A DNA stretch of 64,000 nucleotides from Micromonospora cremea (lineage in GTDB: Bacteria; Actinomycetota; Actinomycetes; Mycobacteriales; Micromonosporaceae), in NCBI RefSeq assembly GCF_900143515.1, contig NZ_FSQT01000002.1, forward strand, positions 3,535,501-3,599,500. Direction: 5' to 3'. This document shows, piece after piece, positions 11,405-20,197 of this stretch. The notes below the pieces were generated by a model, which searched no databases, had not been told where the DNA came from, and worked only from the letters and a program-made list of their open reading frames with translations. A program made the translations under genes and the position numbers. Positions within the stretch are counted from its first letter, which is position 1. Each line of letters begins with the position of its first letter.

Positions 11405-11761
11405 TCAGCCGGGCAGCCGAGCCGGAGGTGGGTAGACCGAGCCGCCCTGCGGGTCGAAGAGCATCAGCCCGTGCTCGCCGGCCAGCCGCTCGATGTCCAG
11501 CAGCACCTGGTCCGCGCAGGTCGGGTGCAGGTTCAGCTCGACATGGTCGTGGGCGGCATGCAGTGGCGCCACCGCCCACGGGCTGTCCGCGCCGGGGTGC
11601 CGGTCCGGGTAGGAGGCGGTGATCGCCCGGTAGAAGGCCACCACTCGGGGATCCGGGTAACGGTCGCTGTGCCGCCCCTGCCGGCAACCCTCGACCGCGG
11701 CCCGCACGTCCTCGGGCGTCGCCCCGTCCTCCAGGGCCCACACGCTCAGATCGAAACTCAC
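11405..11761 (-). CDS. Conserved hypothetical protein, 118 residues
   Basis: I do not recognise a named family. The protein starts MSFDLSVWALEDGATPEDV and looks like a small soluble cytoplasmic protein with a mixed alpha/beta composition, several histidines and aromatic residues, no signal peptide and no membrane segment. Codon use (GC-rich third positions) matches its neighbours, which supports a real gene. Start GTG 11761 has no Shine-Dalgarno but a CACGCT hexamer ends 7 nt upstream (11769-11774), the leaderless pattern seen across this window. It is convergent with serA, the two genes sharing the hairpin at 11340-11364. Confidence 0.7.
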   Translation of the reverse strand: MSFDLSVWALEDGATPEDVRAAVEGCRQGRHSDRYPDPRVVAFYRAITASYPDRHPGADSPWAVAPLHAAHDHVELNLHPTCADQVLLDIERLAGEHGLMLFDPQGGSVYPPPARLPG

Positions 11762-12133
11762 GGCGGACAGCGTGCCATCCGTCGATCACCATGTCGAAAC
11801 TGCCTCGCCGCAGGCCAATCACTGATCTGCCACGCTCCGGTCGCGACCGTCCGCTGTGGAGACTCTTGCGTCGAGTTGCGTCGATTCGCTAGCGTACCGA
11901 CTGCGGTCACTGGCCGAGTTCGCGGCGTCGGCCCGTCTTCGGGTGGCGCGGTCGACGTCCGGCCCGACCGGTCCGCACCCCTCGATTGTGCGAGCCACGC
12001 GCACTCGTCGCTGACCGGCCCCCACGGCCGTTGCCGAGACCGTGGGGGCCGATCGCAGGCCCGACCAGCCGACCGAGGGGACGGCCGAGGTGCGAATCGG
12101 GCTCGAGGGCGTGGCTCCCGGATCTTCGCCCGC
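11762..12133. other. 372-bp gap with promoter-like site and hairpin
   Basis: No gene seen. A TTGCGT...TAGCGT pair (18-bp spacing, around 11868-11897, plus strand) resembles a promoter with nothing coding after it. A perfect 11-bp hairpin, GGCCCCCACGG (12017-12027) with CCGTGGGGGCC (12040-12050), lies 84 bp beyond the stop of the minus-strand ApbE gene and probably terminates it. Confidence 0.4.
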
Positions 12134-12976
12134 TCAGCGCCGGTGGGCGAAGAGCGCGCGGTAGTCGGAGTTGCCGCGGAACCAGGCCAGGCCGGTGGGT
12201 CCGGCGGCGTAGAGCGCGGTGGCGTAGGCGTCGGCGACCGTCAGGTCCGGACCGACGACCGTGGCGGCGACGAGTTGGTTGGCCGGCTCACCGGTGTGCG
12301 GGTCCACCACGTGCCCCTGTCGTCCGGTCACCCCGGAGGTGCCGACCGCGCCGGCGGTCATCTCCAGCACCAGCGGCGCGCGGTCGGGTGCGGTCGGGTG
12401 GTGCACCGCCACCCGCCACGGCCCGCCATGCGGCGCGCGGCCGCGGACCACGAGGTCGGCACCGGTGAGCACGGCGTAGTCGTGGATGCCCGCGGCGCGC
12501 AGGCGGGCGGCCGCGCGCTCCACCGCCCAGCCGCCGAGCAGACCGCCCGGGTCGAAGCCGCCGGGCACCGCCCAGGCGTCGAACCACCCGTCGGTGGCGG
12601 CGCGCATCGCCGTGCAGCGGTCCACCAGGTCGGCCAGCGGGGGGTACGAGTCGGGACTGATCTCGCCCCGGCGCAGTCTGGAGACCAGGCTCTCCGGCCG
12701 GTTCGGGCCGTAGGTGAGGTCGATGGCGCGTAGCTCCGCGACGCTGTCCCGCAGCGCCTCGCCGACACCCCGGCGGCCGAGCCACTCCGGGGCGTTGAGC
12801 AGCAGGGTGTACTCGGCGGTCGGGGTGCGCACGCTGTGCTGCACCGCGATCCGGCCCTGACTGGCGGCGGCCGGGTCGATCCGCTGCCGCCGGCTGCCGA
12901 GCCGGAGGTCCGGCCGGCGGTTCCGGAACGCCGACGGTTCCGGCCAGCGTGTCCGCGGCTGCTCGTCGATGCGCAT
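12134..12976 (-). CDS. ApbE-family FAD:protein FMN transferase
   Basis: 280 residues. The family moves FMN from FAD onto threonine residues of redox proteins. Recognisable pieces are the GGLLGGWAVERAAARLRAAG block (the KG.AVD.AA pattern), HVVDPHTGEP (the H.IDP.TG motif) and the metal-binding DAYATALYAAG near the end. There is no lipoprotein signal; the first 40 residues are arginine-rich and polar, so it is probably cytoplasmic, as in many actinobacterial ApbE proteins. The usual AGGD of the family is GADLVVRG here, so activity is uncertain. Start ATG 12976 has GAGGGGG 8 nt upstream. No flavoprotein target gene lies beside it. Confidence 0.75.
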   Translation of the reverse strand: MRIDEQPRTRWPEPSAFRNRRPDLRLGSRRQRIDPAAASQGRIAVQHSVRTPTAEYTLLLNAPEWLGRRGVGEALRDSVAELRAIDLTYGPNRPESLVSRLRRGEISPDSYPPLADLVDRCTAMRAATDGWFDAWAVPGGFDPGGLLGGWAVERAAARLRAAGIHDYAVLTGADLVVRGRAPHGGPWRVAVHHPTAPDRAPLVLEMTAGAVGTSGVTGRQGHVVDPHTGEPANQLVAATVVGPDLTVADAYATALYAAGPTGLAWFRGNSDYRALFAHRR

Positions 12977-13201
12977 GGCACTGCCCCCTCGCAGTTGGAG
13001 TCGCGTCGTCGGCGACCCCCGGTCGCAGGCCCCCGTGACCCGCTGACCCCCACGGTAGGCAGCGGAGATGACCGCCGCATGAGTCCCGCCTGAGAGGGTG
13101 CTGTGTATCCGTGCTTCCCACATCATGGAAGCTCCGTACCGGGAGGCGGGACGGCGACGTACCGTTGCGGCGACGGTGCAGTCGAACAGAGGAGTGCGGG
13201 C

Positions 13202-14233
13202 GTGGCGCGGATCGCGGTGGTGGCCGGGGACGGCATCGGGCCCGAGGTGGTCGCACAGGCCCGCAAGGTCCTCGACGCCGTGCTGCCCGGCGTGCAGGCC
13301 ACCGAGTACGACCTCGGCGCGGCCCGCTGGCACCGTACCGGAGAGGTGCTGCCCGACTCGGTGCTGGCCGAGCTGGCCGGCCACGACGCGATCCTGCTCG
13401 GCGCGGTCGGTGACCCGACGGTCCCGCCCGGAGTGCTGGAGCGGGGGCTGCTGCTCAAGCTCCGGTTCGCCTTCGACCAGTACGTCAACCTGCGCCCGTC
13501 CCGGCTCTGGCCCGGGGTCGCCGGCCCGCTGGGCAACGTGAAGCCGGGCGAGGTCGACCTCGTGGTGGTGCGTGAGGGCACCGAGGGGCTCTACGCCGGC
13601 GCCGGCGGCTCGCTGCACCGCGACACGCCCGCCGAGGTCGCCACCGAGGAGAGCCTGAACACCCGGCACGGTGTGGAGCGGGTGATCCGCGACGCGTTCG
13701 CCCGGGCCGGCCGCCGGGAACGGCGCAAGGTCACCCTGGTGCACAAGACCAACGTGCTCACCCACGCCGGGTCGCTCTGGGCCCGGGCCTTCGACGCGGT
13801 CGCCGCCGAGCACCCGGACATCGCCACCGAGTACCAGCACGTCGACGCGGCCGCGATGTTCCTGGTCACCCAGCCGCAGCGCTACGACGTGGTGGTCACC
13901 GACAACCTGTTCGGCGACATCCTCACCGACATCGCCGCCGCGGTCACCGGCGGGATCGGATTGGCCGCCAGCGGCTGCATCAACCCCGAGGGGGCGTACC
14001 CCTCCATGTTCGAGCCGGTGCACGGCTCGGCACCGGACATCGCCGGGCAGGGCATCGCCGACCCGGTCGCCGCGGTGCTCTCCGCCGCGCTGCTGCTGGA
14101 GCAGCTCGGGCACGCCGAGGCGGCGGCCCGGGTCAACGCGGCGGTCGCCGCCGAGCTGGCCGGTCGGACCCCGGGCGTGGCGCTGCGTACCGCCGAGGTC
14201 GGCGACCGGCTCGCCGCCCACGCCGTAGCCTGA
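13202..14233 (+). CDS. leuB: 3-isopropylmalate dehydrogenase LeuB
   Basis: 343 residues, the compact actinobacterial type. It oxidises and decarboxylates 3-isopropylmalate with NAD in leucine synthesis. Seen: [12 protein letters not shown] at the N-terminus, substrate-binding arginines in [29 protein letters not shown], the catalytic lysine region VHKTNVL, and the Mg and signature stretch [15 protein letters not shown] followed by [15 protein letters not shown] 13202 is preceded by GAGGAG at suitable spacing. It lies 169 bp before ilvE with no clear terminator, so co-transcription is possible; leuC and leuD are 20 kb away. Confidence 0.95.
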   Translation: MARIAVVAGDGIGPEVVAQARKVLDAVLPGVQATEYDLGAARWHRTGEVLPDSVLAELAGHDAILLGAVGDPTVPPGVLERGLLLKLRFAFDQYVNLRPSRLWPGVAGPLGNVKPGEVDLVVVREGTEGLYAGAGGSLHRDTPAEVATEESLNTRHGVERVIRDAFARAGRRERRKVTLVHKTNVLTHAGSLWARAFDAVAAEHPDIATEYQHVDAAAMFLVTQPQRYDVVVTDNLFGDILTDIAAAVTGGIGLAASGCINPEGAYPSMFEPVHGSAPDIAGQGIADPVAAVLSAALLLEQLGHAEAAARVNAAVAAELAGRTPGVALRTAEVGDRLAAHAVA

Positions 14234-14402
14234 CCCGCCCCGGAGCGACGGCCACGCGCCGGCCGGTCCGGCAAGAGGCCATCCACGGTTTTCCATGCCC
14301 CGAGCGGCGCTACCCGCTGAACGACCGTTCGGGGTAAGTTTCTGGCACAGCCATGTCGGTGTGCGATCCCGCATGCCGTTGTCCCGCAGGGAGGTCAGCG
14401 CG

Positions 14403-15500
14403 ATGAGCGGTGGTGACAAGCTCGACTTCGAGATCCGTCCGAATCCCGCGCCGGTATCCGCCACCGACCGGGCCGCCCTGCTGGCCAACCCCGGGTTCGG
14501 GCGGGTCTTCACCGACCACATGGTCACCGTCCGGTACGCCGACGGCAAGGGCTGGTACGACGCCCGGGTGGAGGCGCGCGGGCCGATCCCGATGGACCCG
14601 GCCAGCGCGGTGCTGCACTACGCGCAGGAGATCTTCGAGGGGCTGAAGGCGTACCGCACCGCCGACGGCGGCGTGACCATGTTCCGGCCGGACGCCAACG
14701 CCGCCCGATTCGTCGCCTCGGCGCAGCGGATGGCGATGCCCGCGCTGCCGCCCGAGGTCTTCATCGACTCGCTGCACAAGCTCATCGAGGTCGACCGGGA
14801 GTGGATCCCGACCGGCGAGGACGGCAGCCTCTACCTGCGGCCGTTCATGTTCGCCAGCGAGGTCTTCCTCGGAGTCCGTCCGGCCAACGAGTACCTCTAC
14901 ATGGTGATCGCCTCGCCCGTCGGGGCGTACTTCACCGGGGGCGTCAAGCCGGTCACCGTCTGGGTCTCGCCGGACTACACCCGGGCCGCGCCGGGCGGCA
15001 CCGGCGCCGCCAAGTGCGGCGGCAACTACGCCGCGTCGCTCGCGGCCCAGGCCGAGGCCATCGAGGCCGGCTGCGACCAGGTGGTCTTCCTGGACGCGGT
15101 GGAGCGCCGCTTCGTCGACGAGCTGGGCGGCATGAACGTCTTCTTCGTCTACGACGACGACACGGTGGTCACCCCGCCGCTGACCGGCACGATCCTGCCG
15201 GGCATCACCCGGGACGCGGTCCTCACGCTGGCCGGCGCGGCCGGGCACCGGGTCGAGGAGCGGCCGGTCACCTTCGCCGACTGGCAGGCCGACGCGGCCA
15301 GCGGCCGGCTCCGCGAGGTCTTCGCCTGCGGCACCGCCGCGGTGATCACCCCGATCGGCGGGGTCCGCTTCCCCGACGGCGAGTTCCTGATCGGCGGCGG
15401 AGAGCCGGGCCGGGTCACCATGGCCCTACGTCAGCAGCTCGTCGACATCCAACGAGGCAAGGCCGCCGACCCCCAGGGCTGGGTACGCCGAGTCCTCTAA
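14403..15500 (+). CDS. ilvE: Branched-chain amino-acid aminotransferase IlvE
   Basis: 365 residues, class IV PLP aminotransferase that makes the last transamination for valine, leucine and isoleucine. The PLP lysine is in AAKCGGNYA at about residue 204; [15 protein letters not shown] near the end is the class IV signature. [14 protein letters not shown] is the substrate-proximal motif. ATG 14403 is chosen because GGGAGG lies 8-13 nt upstream; an in-frame ATG at 14295 would add a non-conserved 36 residues. It ends 66 bp before a large palindrome. Confidence 0.96.
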   Translation: MSGGDKLDFEIRPNPAPVSATDRAALLANPGFGRVFTDHMVTVRYADGKGWYDARVEARGPIPMDPASAVLHYAQEIFEGLKAYRTADGGVTMFRPDANAARFVASAQRMAMPALPPEVFIDSLHKLIEVDREWIPTGEDGSLYLRPFMFASEVFLGVRPANEYLYMVIASPVGAYFTGGVKPVTVWVSPDYTRAAPGGTGAAKCGGNYAASLAAQAEAIEAGCDQVVFLDAVERRFVDELGGMNVFFVYDDDTVVTPPLTGTILPGITRDAVLTLAGAAGHRVEERPVTFADWQADAASGRLREVFACGTAAVITPIGGVRFPDGEFLIGGGEPGRVTMALRQQLVDIQRGKAADPQGWVRRVL

Positions 15501-15566
15501 CCCCGCCCCGCCGCCCCGCCGCCCGCTCCCGCCGTCCGCCGCGCCCCGCCGCCCCGCCCGCCGCCG

Positions 15567-15626
15567 TCGATCTAGGGCAGATCGTCGTGGATGGAGATCC
15601 ACTGACAGCGATCTGCCCTAGATCGA
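15567..15626. repeat. 18-bp perfect inverted repeat downstream of ilvE
   Basis: Arms TCGATCTAGGGCAGATCG (15567-15584) and CGATCTGCCCTAGATCGA (15609-15626) are exact complements. A nested TGGAT/ATCCA pair lies in the centre (15588-15601). It sits between convergent ilvE and the phosphatase gene, so it may terminate both, but the less GC-rich arms and the nested dyad are unlike the other terminators here; a dispersed palindromic element is an alternative. Confidence 0.65.
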
Positions 15627-15679
15627 CGAGGTCAGGGGCGGGACGGGCCTGCGGGCGGACGGGGCGGGGTGGCAGCGGG

Positions 15680-16423
15680 CTAGTCGAGTAGGTGGTGGCG
15701 GAGGGCTGCCAGCTGCTCGTCGGTGACTCCGGCGTGACGCAGGTAGCCCTCGACCGAGCCGTGCCCCTCGCGCAGCTCGGCGAGGAACAGCTCCATCGCT
15801 TCGGCGGGCGAGGCCAGGAACGGCGCCGGCACGTTGTCCAGCCCGCCCGGGGTGGTCTCGGCCAGCCAGGCGCCGAACCGGGCCGACGCCTCGGCGGTGA
15901 GCGCGTAGTCCGCGACGATGTCGGCGTCGTCGACGCCCAGCACGGCGAGGGTCAAGGCGCAGACGATGCCGGTGCGGTCCTTGCCCGCCACGCAGTGCAC
16001 CACCACCGGGGCGTTCGCGGATTCCGCGATCAGCCCGACCGCCTCGGCCAGCCCGGCCGTGCCGGTCTGCGCCAGGTCGGCGTAGCGGTCCGCGAGATAG
16101 CGGGCCAGGCTGACACCCTCCTCGTGTGGCCGCTCGGCCCAGTCCGCGTGCTCCGGGTGGATGTGCCGGTAGGTCAGCCCCTGGTACGCAGGCACCCGGC
16201 CGTCCCGGGCCACCTCGGTCGGGCGGCGCAGGTCGATGACGGTGCGGATGCCGATCGCGGCGAACGCGTCCTGATCCTGCTCGTCCAATCGGTGCAGCGA
16301 GTCGGAGCGGTAGAGCCGCCCCCGACGCACGGTGCGGCCGTCGTGGCCGGGGTAGCCACCGACGTCGCGGAAGTTGAAGGTCGCGGGCAGCGAGATGTGT
16401 CGGTTGTCCTCGATGGCGTCCAC
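15680..16423 (-). CDS. Tyrosine-protein phosphatase (PTP-B/SIW14-like)
   Basis: 247 residues with the cysteine phosphatase loop VHCVAGKDRTG (the HC-x5-R-T pattern) and the N-terminal NFRDVGGYPGHDGRTVRRGRLYRSDSL block typical of actinobacterial PtpB-type and lipid/tyrosine phosphatases. Cysteine and arginine of the loop are intact, and the lysine and aspartate in between (GKDRTG) place it with PtpB-like enzymes acting on phosphotyrosine, -serine or phosphoinositides. No signal peptide. GTG 16423 is supported by TACCGT (16430-16435) ending 6 nt upstream (leaderless). Substrate unknown. Confidence 0.88.
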   Translation of the reverse strand: MDAIEDNRHISLPATFNFRDVGGYPGHDGRTVRRGRLYRSDSLHRLDEQDQDAFAAIGIRTVIDLRRPTEVARDGRVPAYQGLTYRHIHPEHADWAERPHEEGVSLARYLADRYADLAQTGTAGLAEAVGLIAESANAPVVVHCVAGKDRTGIVCALTLAVLGVDDADIVADYALTAEASARFGAWLAETTPGGLDNVPAPFLASPAEAMELFLAELREGHGSVEGYLRHAGVTDEQLAALRHHLLD

Positions 16424-16437
16424 CCTGACACGGTAAC

Positions 16438-16464
16438 GGCCGGTGGGACAGAGCCCCACCGGCC
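16438..16464 (-). terminator. Hairpin after the PRC-barrel gene
   Basis: GGCCGGTGGG (16438-16447) and CCCACCGGCC (16455-16464), 7-nt loop. It separates the PRC-barrel gene from the phosphatase promoter. Confidence 0.65.
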
Positions 16465-16479
16465 GTCGGGTCCGATCGG

Positions 16480-16938
16480 CTACCGCCCGGTGCCGGGCGG
16501 GAGCGCGCCGTACGTCTCGTCGTAGTAGCCACCCAGCTGGTTCCGGTAGTTCGGGTCGCTGTGGCTGGTCTCGTCGTACTCCGGGGCGGCCTTGATCTGG
16601 TCGCGGGTCCGGTCCACGGAGACGATGCGCTGGTCGTGGTCGACCTGGTTGACCGTGCCGGCCGGCAGCATCACCTTCTTGCCGAAGATCCACGGTCCGG
16701 TGTCCACCACCAGGTAGCTGCCGTCCACCTCGTGGCTGGCGCTGTCGATCTTTCCGATCCCACCGTCGGTGGCCTCGACCTTGTAGCCGACCAGGTCGGC
16801 GTCGGCCACCCCGGCCTGGTCGCGGTAGCGCCAGGGGTCGAAGGCGCCGGCCGGGGCGCCGCCGGGCACGGTGCCCTGGTCGCCTCCGCGCAGCGGCTCC
16901 GGCCCGGCGTGCGTCGCGTGCGGGTCGATCCTGTCCAT
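16480..16938 (-). CDS. PRC-barrel domain protein
   Basis: 152 residues. The middle (about 35-115) has the PRC-barrel pattern: LVGYKVEATDGGIGKID, then YLVVDTGPWIFGKKVMLPAGTV and a basic aspartate-rich strand VDHDQRIVSVDRTRDQIKAAP, common in stress-related actinobacterial PRC proteins. The C-terminus ends in tyrosine-rich NYRNQLGGYYDETYGALPPG. No enzyme function is assigned to the family. ATG 16938 is preferred over the in-frame GTG 16947 because AGGAG lies exactly 8 nt before the ATG and would overlap the GTG. Confidence 0.82.
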   Translation of the reverse strand: MDRIDPHATHAGPEPLRGGDQGTVPGGAPAGAFDPWRYRDQAGVADADLVGYKVEATDGGIGKIDSASHEVDGSYLVVDTGPWIFGKKVMLPAGTVNQVDHDQRIVSVDRTRDQIKAAPEYDETSHSDPNYRNQLGGYYDETYGALPPGTGR

Positions 16939-17026
16939 GCCGTTCACTCCTGACTGTCGCCGATGCTCGCGGCGTAGGTGAGTGCGTCTCCGCAGGAGCT
17001 ACCCGGCCGTCGGGGGCCGGAAACGG

Positions 17027-17064
17027 CGACGGGCCGACGCCGCGGGTGCGGCGTCGGCCCGTCG
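17027..17064 (-). terminator. Terminator of ahpC-ahpD
   Basis: Perfect 17-bp arms (17027-17043 and 17048-17064) around a GGGT loop, starting 13 bp after the ahpD stop. Confidence 0.8.
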
Positions 17065-17076
17065 GGGCGTATCTGC

Positions 17077-17607
17077 TCAGGCCAGCGCGGCCTCGGCGTC
17101 GAGGGTGACCGCCGCGGCGTGCACCACGGCGGAGATCCGCAGCGCCTCGTGCACCTGCTCGCGGGTGAAGCCGCTGCCCCGCAGCGCCTTCTCGTGCGAC
17201 TCGAGGCACACTCCGCAGCCGGTGATCGCCGACACGGCGAGGCACCAGAGCTCGAAGTCGCCCTTGTCCACCCCCGGCCGGGCGATGATCTGCATCCGCA
17301 GCCGGGCCGGCATCGAGGCGTACTGCTCGTCGCCGATGAGGTGCTTGGCCCGGTAGTAGATGTTGTTCATCGCCATGATGGCCGCGGCGCCCTTGGCCGC
17401 CTCGACGCCCTCGGGCCCGAGGTGACCGAGCGCCTCGGCGGCGATCTCGCGCAGCACCACCGGGTTACGGGCGGCCACCGCGCAGGCCAGCGCGGTGCCC
17501 CAGGCCTGAACCGGGGTCAGCGTCGAGGTGCCGACGGTGGAGCCCAGGTTGAGTTTGATGTCCTTGGCGTACTCGGGCAGGGCTGCCTTGATCGCGTCCA
17601 GACCCAT
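17077..17607 (-). CDS. ahpD: Alkyl hydroperoxide reductase AhpD
   Basis: 176 residues, full length. In mycobacteria AhpD links AhpC to dihydrolipoamide-based reducing power. The redox CxxC motif is ITGCGVCLESHEKAL, with the proton-relay histidine in ESH, and the AhpD fold start MGLDAIKAALPEYAKDIKLNL is typical. The gene starts 2 bp after the ahpC stop, so both are one operon. A 17-bp terminator follows. Confidence 0.95.
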   Translation of the reverse strand: MGLDAIKAALPEYAKDIKLNLGSTVGTSTLTPVQAWGTALACAVAARNPVVLREIAAEALGHLGPEGVEAAKGAAAIMAMNNIYYRAKHLIGDEQYASMPARLRMQIIARPGVDKGDFELWCLAVSAITGCGVCLESHEKALRGSGFTREQVHEALRISAVVHAAAVTLDAEAALA

Positions 17608-17609
17608 GG

Positions 17610-18170
17610 TCAGGCTCCGGCGCCGGCGAGGAGGACGTTGGCGTCGAGGGTCTCGCCGCCCTTGTTCCAGTTGCACGGGCACAGCTCGTCGGTCTGCAGC
17701 GCGTCGAGCACCCGCAGCACCTCGGAGACGTTACGGCCGACCGAACCGGCGGTGACCATGGCGAACTGGATCTCGTTGTTGGGGTCGACGATGAACGTGG
17801 CGCGCTGGGCCACGCCGTCCTCGCCGAGCACGCCGCAGGCGGCGGCCAGCTCGCGCTTGATGTCGCTGAGCATCGGGAAGGGCAGCTCCCGCAGGTCCGG
17901 GTGGTCCTTGCGCCACGCGTAGTGGACGTACTCGTTGTCCACCGACGCCCCCAGGACCTGCGCGTCCCGGTCGGCGAACTCGCCGTTGAGCCGGCCGAAC
18001 TCGGCGATCTCCGTCGGGCAGATGAAGGTGAAGTCCTTCGGCCAGAAGAAGACCACCCGCCACTTGCCCTCGTGGGACTTGTGGTTGAGCGTCTCGAACG
18101 CCTTGTCGGCGTCAAGCGACACGCAGGCGGTGAGTTCGTACTCGGGGAAGCGGTCACCGACAGTGAGCAA
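17610..18170 (-). CDS. ahpC: Alkyl hydroperoxide reductase AhpC (peroxiredoxin)
   Basis: 186 residues of the AhpE/AhpC actinobacterial type. Peroxidatic cysteine is in FTFICPTEIAEF; further cysteines occur at ACGVLG and in LCPCNWNKGG near the C-terminus, matching the three-cysteine mycobacterial AhpC. It reduces peroxides and peroxynitrite in the cytoplasm. The start is TTG at 18170 (LTVGDRFPEYEL), decided by a strong AAGGAGG ending 4 nt upstream; no ATG or GTG fits. No oxyR gene is adjacent. A small dyad lies upstream. Confidence 0.95.
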   Translation of the reverse strand: MLTVGDRFPEYELTACVSLDADKAFETLNHKSHEGKWRVVFFWPKDFTFICPTEIAEFGRLNGEFADRDAQVLGASVDNEYVHYAWRKDHPDLRELPFPMLSDIKRELAAACGVLGEDGVAQRATFIVDPNNEIQFAMVTAGSVGRNVSEVLRVLDALQTDELCPCNWNKGGETLDANVLLAGAGA

Positions 18171-18382
18171 GGGTCCTCCTTGGGAGCGGCACAGAGGCCG
18201 TTAACTGGATCGGTTCCAGATACTTCCGTAGGCGAGTTTCCGCCGCTGAGCGGGCAGGTCACTTGTGAAGCCGATCACGAGCGGCGGGTTGCGTCCGAGA
18301 CCGGACGAGGGCTGGAGTGAGGCAACGGTGCGTCACCATCCCGCCATGTGGATTGTTCCTCCCAAAACCAGGGGAGCGGTGG
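18171..18382. other. Divergent ahpC / cimA-leader intergenic region
   Basis: Contains the ahpC Shine-Dalgarno and a short dyad, CTGGA-TCGGT-TCCAG (18205-18219), 35 bp upstream of ahpC, which could be an operator. No gene is seen. The motif is too short to name a regulator. Confidence 0.35.
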
Positions 18383-18395
18383 CAGAGTAGCGATC

Positions 18396-18428
18396 GTGAC
18401 CAGCACCGCCCTGATTATTGCGACCTAG
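18396..18428 (+). CDS. cimA leader peptide (10 residues)
   Basis: GTG-started ORF encoding MTSTALIIAT, rich in Leu, Ile, Ile and Thr, i.e. the end product of the isoleucine branch and its precursor. CAGAGT (18383-18388) ends 7 nt before the GTG, so the leader is probably translated from a leaderless mRNA. A hairpin region and an intrinsic terminator follow before cimA. Confidence 0.65.
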   Translation: MTSTALIIAT

Positions 18429-18487
18429 CGCGCCGGCCCTCCCTCCGCCGAGCGCGCAGACCTCCCGCATCCGCGGGGGGTCTTTTT
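18429..18487 (+). promoter_or_regulatory. cimA transcription attenuator
   Basis: A first hairpin pairs GCGCGCCGGC (18429-18438) with GCCGAGCGCGC (about 18447-18457). The terminator hairpin pairs GACCTCCCGC (18459-18468) with GCGGGGGGTC (18473-18482), 4-nt loop, followed by five T residues (18483-18487). The layout, leader peptide then protector hairpin then terminator, matches the ilvB leader in this window. Confidence 0.68.
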
Positions 18488-18509
18488 GTTGCTCCGAGAA
18501 AGGATCCTG

Positions 18510-20171
18510 ATGACGTTCCAGGTCTACGACACGACGTTGCGCGACGGTGCCCAGCGCGAGGGGCTCACCTACTCGGTGGTCGACAAGCTGGCGGTGGCCC
18601 GGCTGCTCGACGAGTTCGGCGTCGGCTTCATCGAGGGCGGCTGGCCGGGCGCGGTGCCCAAGGACACCGAGTTCTTCCGCCGGGCGCGCACCGAGCTGGA
18701 CCTGCGGCACGGCGTGCTGGTCGCGTTCGGCGCGACCCGCAAGGCCGGCGTGGCGGTCGCCGACGACCCTCAGGTACGCGGCCTGCTGGACGCGCAGACC
18801 CCGGCGGTGGCGCTGGTCGCGAAGGCCGACACCCGGCACGTCGAGCGCGCGCTGCGCACGACCGGCGCGGAGAACCTGGCGATGATCCACGACACCGTGA
18901 GTCACCTCGTCGGCGAGGGCCGCCGGGTCTTCGTGGACGGCGAGCACTTCTTCGACGGCTACCGGCACGCCCCGGCGTACGGCGCGGCCGTGGTGCAGAC
19001 CGCGCTGGCCGCCGGCGCCGAGCGGATGGTCCTGTGCGACACCAACGGCGGCATGCTGCCGTCCCAGGTGACCGCCGTGATCGCCGACCTCACCGGCCGG
19101 CTGGGGATCGACGCGGGGCTGCTCGGCATGCACGCGCAGAACGACACCGCCTGCGCGGTGGCCAACACGATCGCCGCGGTCGAGGCGGGCGTCCGCCACG
19201 TCCAGGGCACCGCCAACGGGTACGGCGAGCGCCCCGGCAACGCCGACATCTTCACGGTCGTCGCGAACCTTCAACTCAAGCTGGGCATGCCCGTCCTACC
19301 GGAGGGCTGCCTGGCGCAGATGGTGCGGGTCTCGCACGCCATCGCCGAGATCGCCAACATCGCCCCCGACACCCACCAGGCCTATGTCGGGGCTGCCGCC
19401 TTCGCCCACAAGGCGGGGCTGCACGCGAGTGCGATCAAGGTCGACCCGTTGCTCTACAACCACGTGGACCCGTCGGTGGTGGGCAACGACATGCGGATCC
19501 TGGTAACCGAGATGGCCGGCCGGGCCAGCGTCGAGCTCAAGAGTCGTGAGCTCGGCCTGGACCTGGCCGGCCGGCCGGAGGCGCTGACCCGGGTCACCAA
19601 CCGGGTCAAGGAGTTGGAGGCCGGCGGGTGGTCCTTTGAGGCCGCGGACGCCTCCTTCGAGCTGCTGGTCCGCTCCGAGTTGCCGGAGGGCGGCCCGGCT
19701 CGGCCGTTCACTCTGGAGTCGTACCGGGTGCTGGTCGAGCATCGCGAGGACGGCGCGGTGGTCTCCGAGGCGACCGTCAAGATCCGGGTACGGGGTGAGC
19801 GGGTGATCGCCACTGCCGAGGGCAACGGTCCGGTCAACGCCCTGGACGAGGCACTGCGGGTGGGGCTGGCCCGGCACTACCCGCAGCTGCGCGACTTCGA
19901 GCTGGCCGACTACAAGGTGCGCATCCTGGAGGGCAGCCACGGCACCGGCGCGGTCACCCGGGTGCTGCTGGAGACCGCCGACGGCGGCGGCCGGGACTGG
20001 ACCACCGTGGGTGTGCACCCCAACGTGGTCGAGGCCAGCTGGCACGCCCTCGTCGACGCCCTCACCTACGGCTTGGGCGTAAGGAAGGGCACCTTGTCAA
20101 CGCCTCCGGTGGAGGATGGGCCCCCTACCAACACTCCGGCCGGCGCGCACGGGACGCCGGGCGGGCGCTGA
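18510..20171 (+). CDS. cimA: Citramalate synthase CimA
   Basis: 553 residues. It condenses pyruvate and acetyl-CoA to (R)-citramalate, giving a threonine-independent route to 2-ketobutyrate for isoleucine. The HMGL-like barrel opens with YDTTLRDGAQREGLTYS; the CimA-type divalent-metal histidines are in GMHAQNDTACAVAN and the glycine-rich NGYGERPGNADI follows. The C-terminal half (about 420-540) is a LeuA regulatory dimer domain with NALDEALR. The long form with this motif set separates CimA from 2-isopropylmalate synthase. ATG 18510 with GAAAGGA upstream. The Ile-rich leader supports an isoleucine role. Confidence 0.92.
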   Translation: MTFQVYDTTLRDGAQREGLTYSVVDKLAVARLLDEFGVGFIEGGWPGAVPKDTEFFRRARTELDLRHGVLVAFGATRKAGVAVADDPQVRGLLDAQTPAVALVAKADTRHVERALRTTGAENLAMIHDTVSHLVGEGRRVFVDGEHFFDGYRHAPAYGAAVVQTALAAGAERMVLCDTNGGMLPSQVTAVIADLTGRLGIDAGLLGMHAQNDTACAVANTIAAVEAGVRHVQGTANGYGERPGNADIFTVVANLQLKLGMPVLPEGCLAQMVRVSHAIAEIANIAPDTHQAYVGAAAFAHKAGLHASAIKVDPLLYNHVDPSVVGNDMRILVTEMAGRASVELKSRELGLDLAGRPEALTRVTNRVKELEAGGWSFEAADASFELLVRSELPEGGPARPFTLESYRVLVEHREDGAVVSEATVKIRVRGERVIATAEGNGPVNALDEALRVGLARHYPQLRDFELADYKVRILEGSHGTGAVTRVLLETADGGGRDWTTVGVHPNVVEASWHALVDALTYGLGVRKGTLSTPPVEDGPPTNTPAGAHGTPGGR

Positions 20172-20197
20172 GGATCGGTGCGGCGTCCGGTGGGGAG

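Noticed and set aside
14295..14402. In-frame ATG 36 codons upstream of ilvE
   Set aside because: The added segment is not IlvE-like and the Shine-Dalgarno fits ATG 14403.
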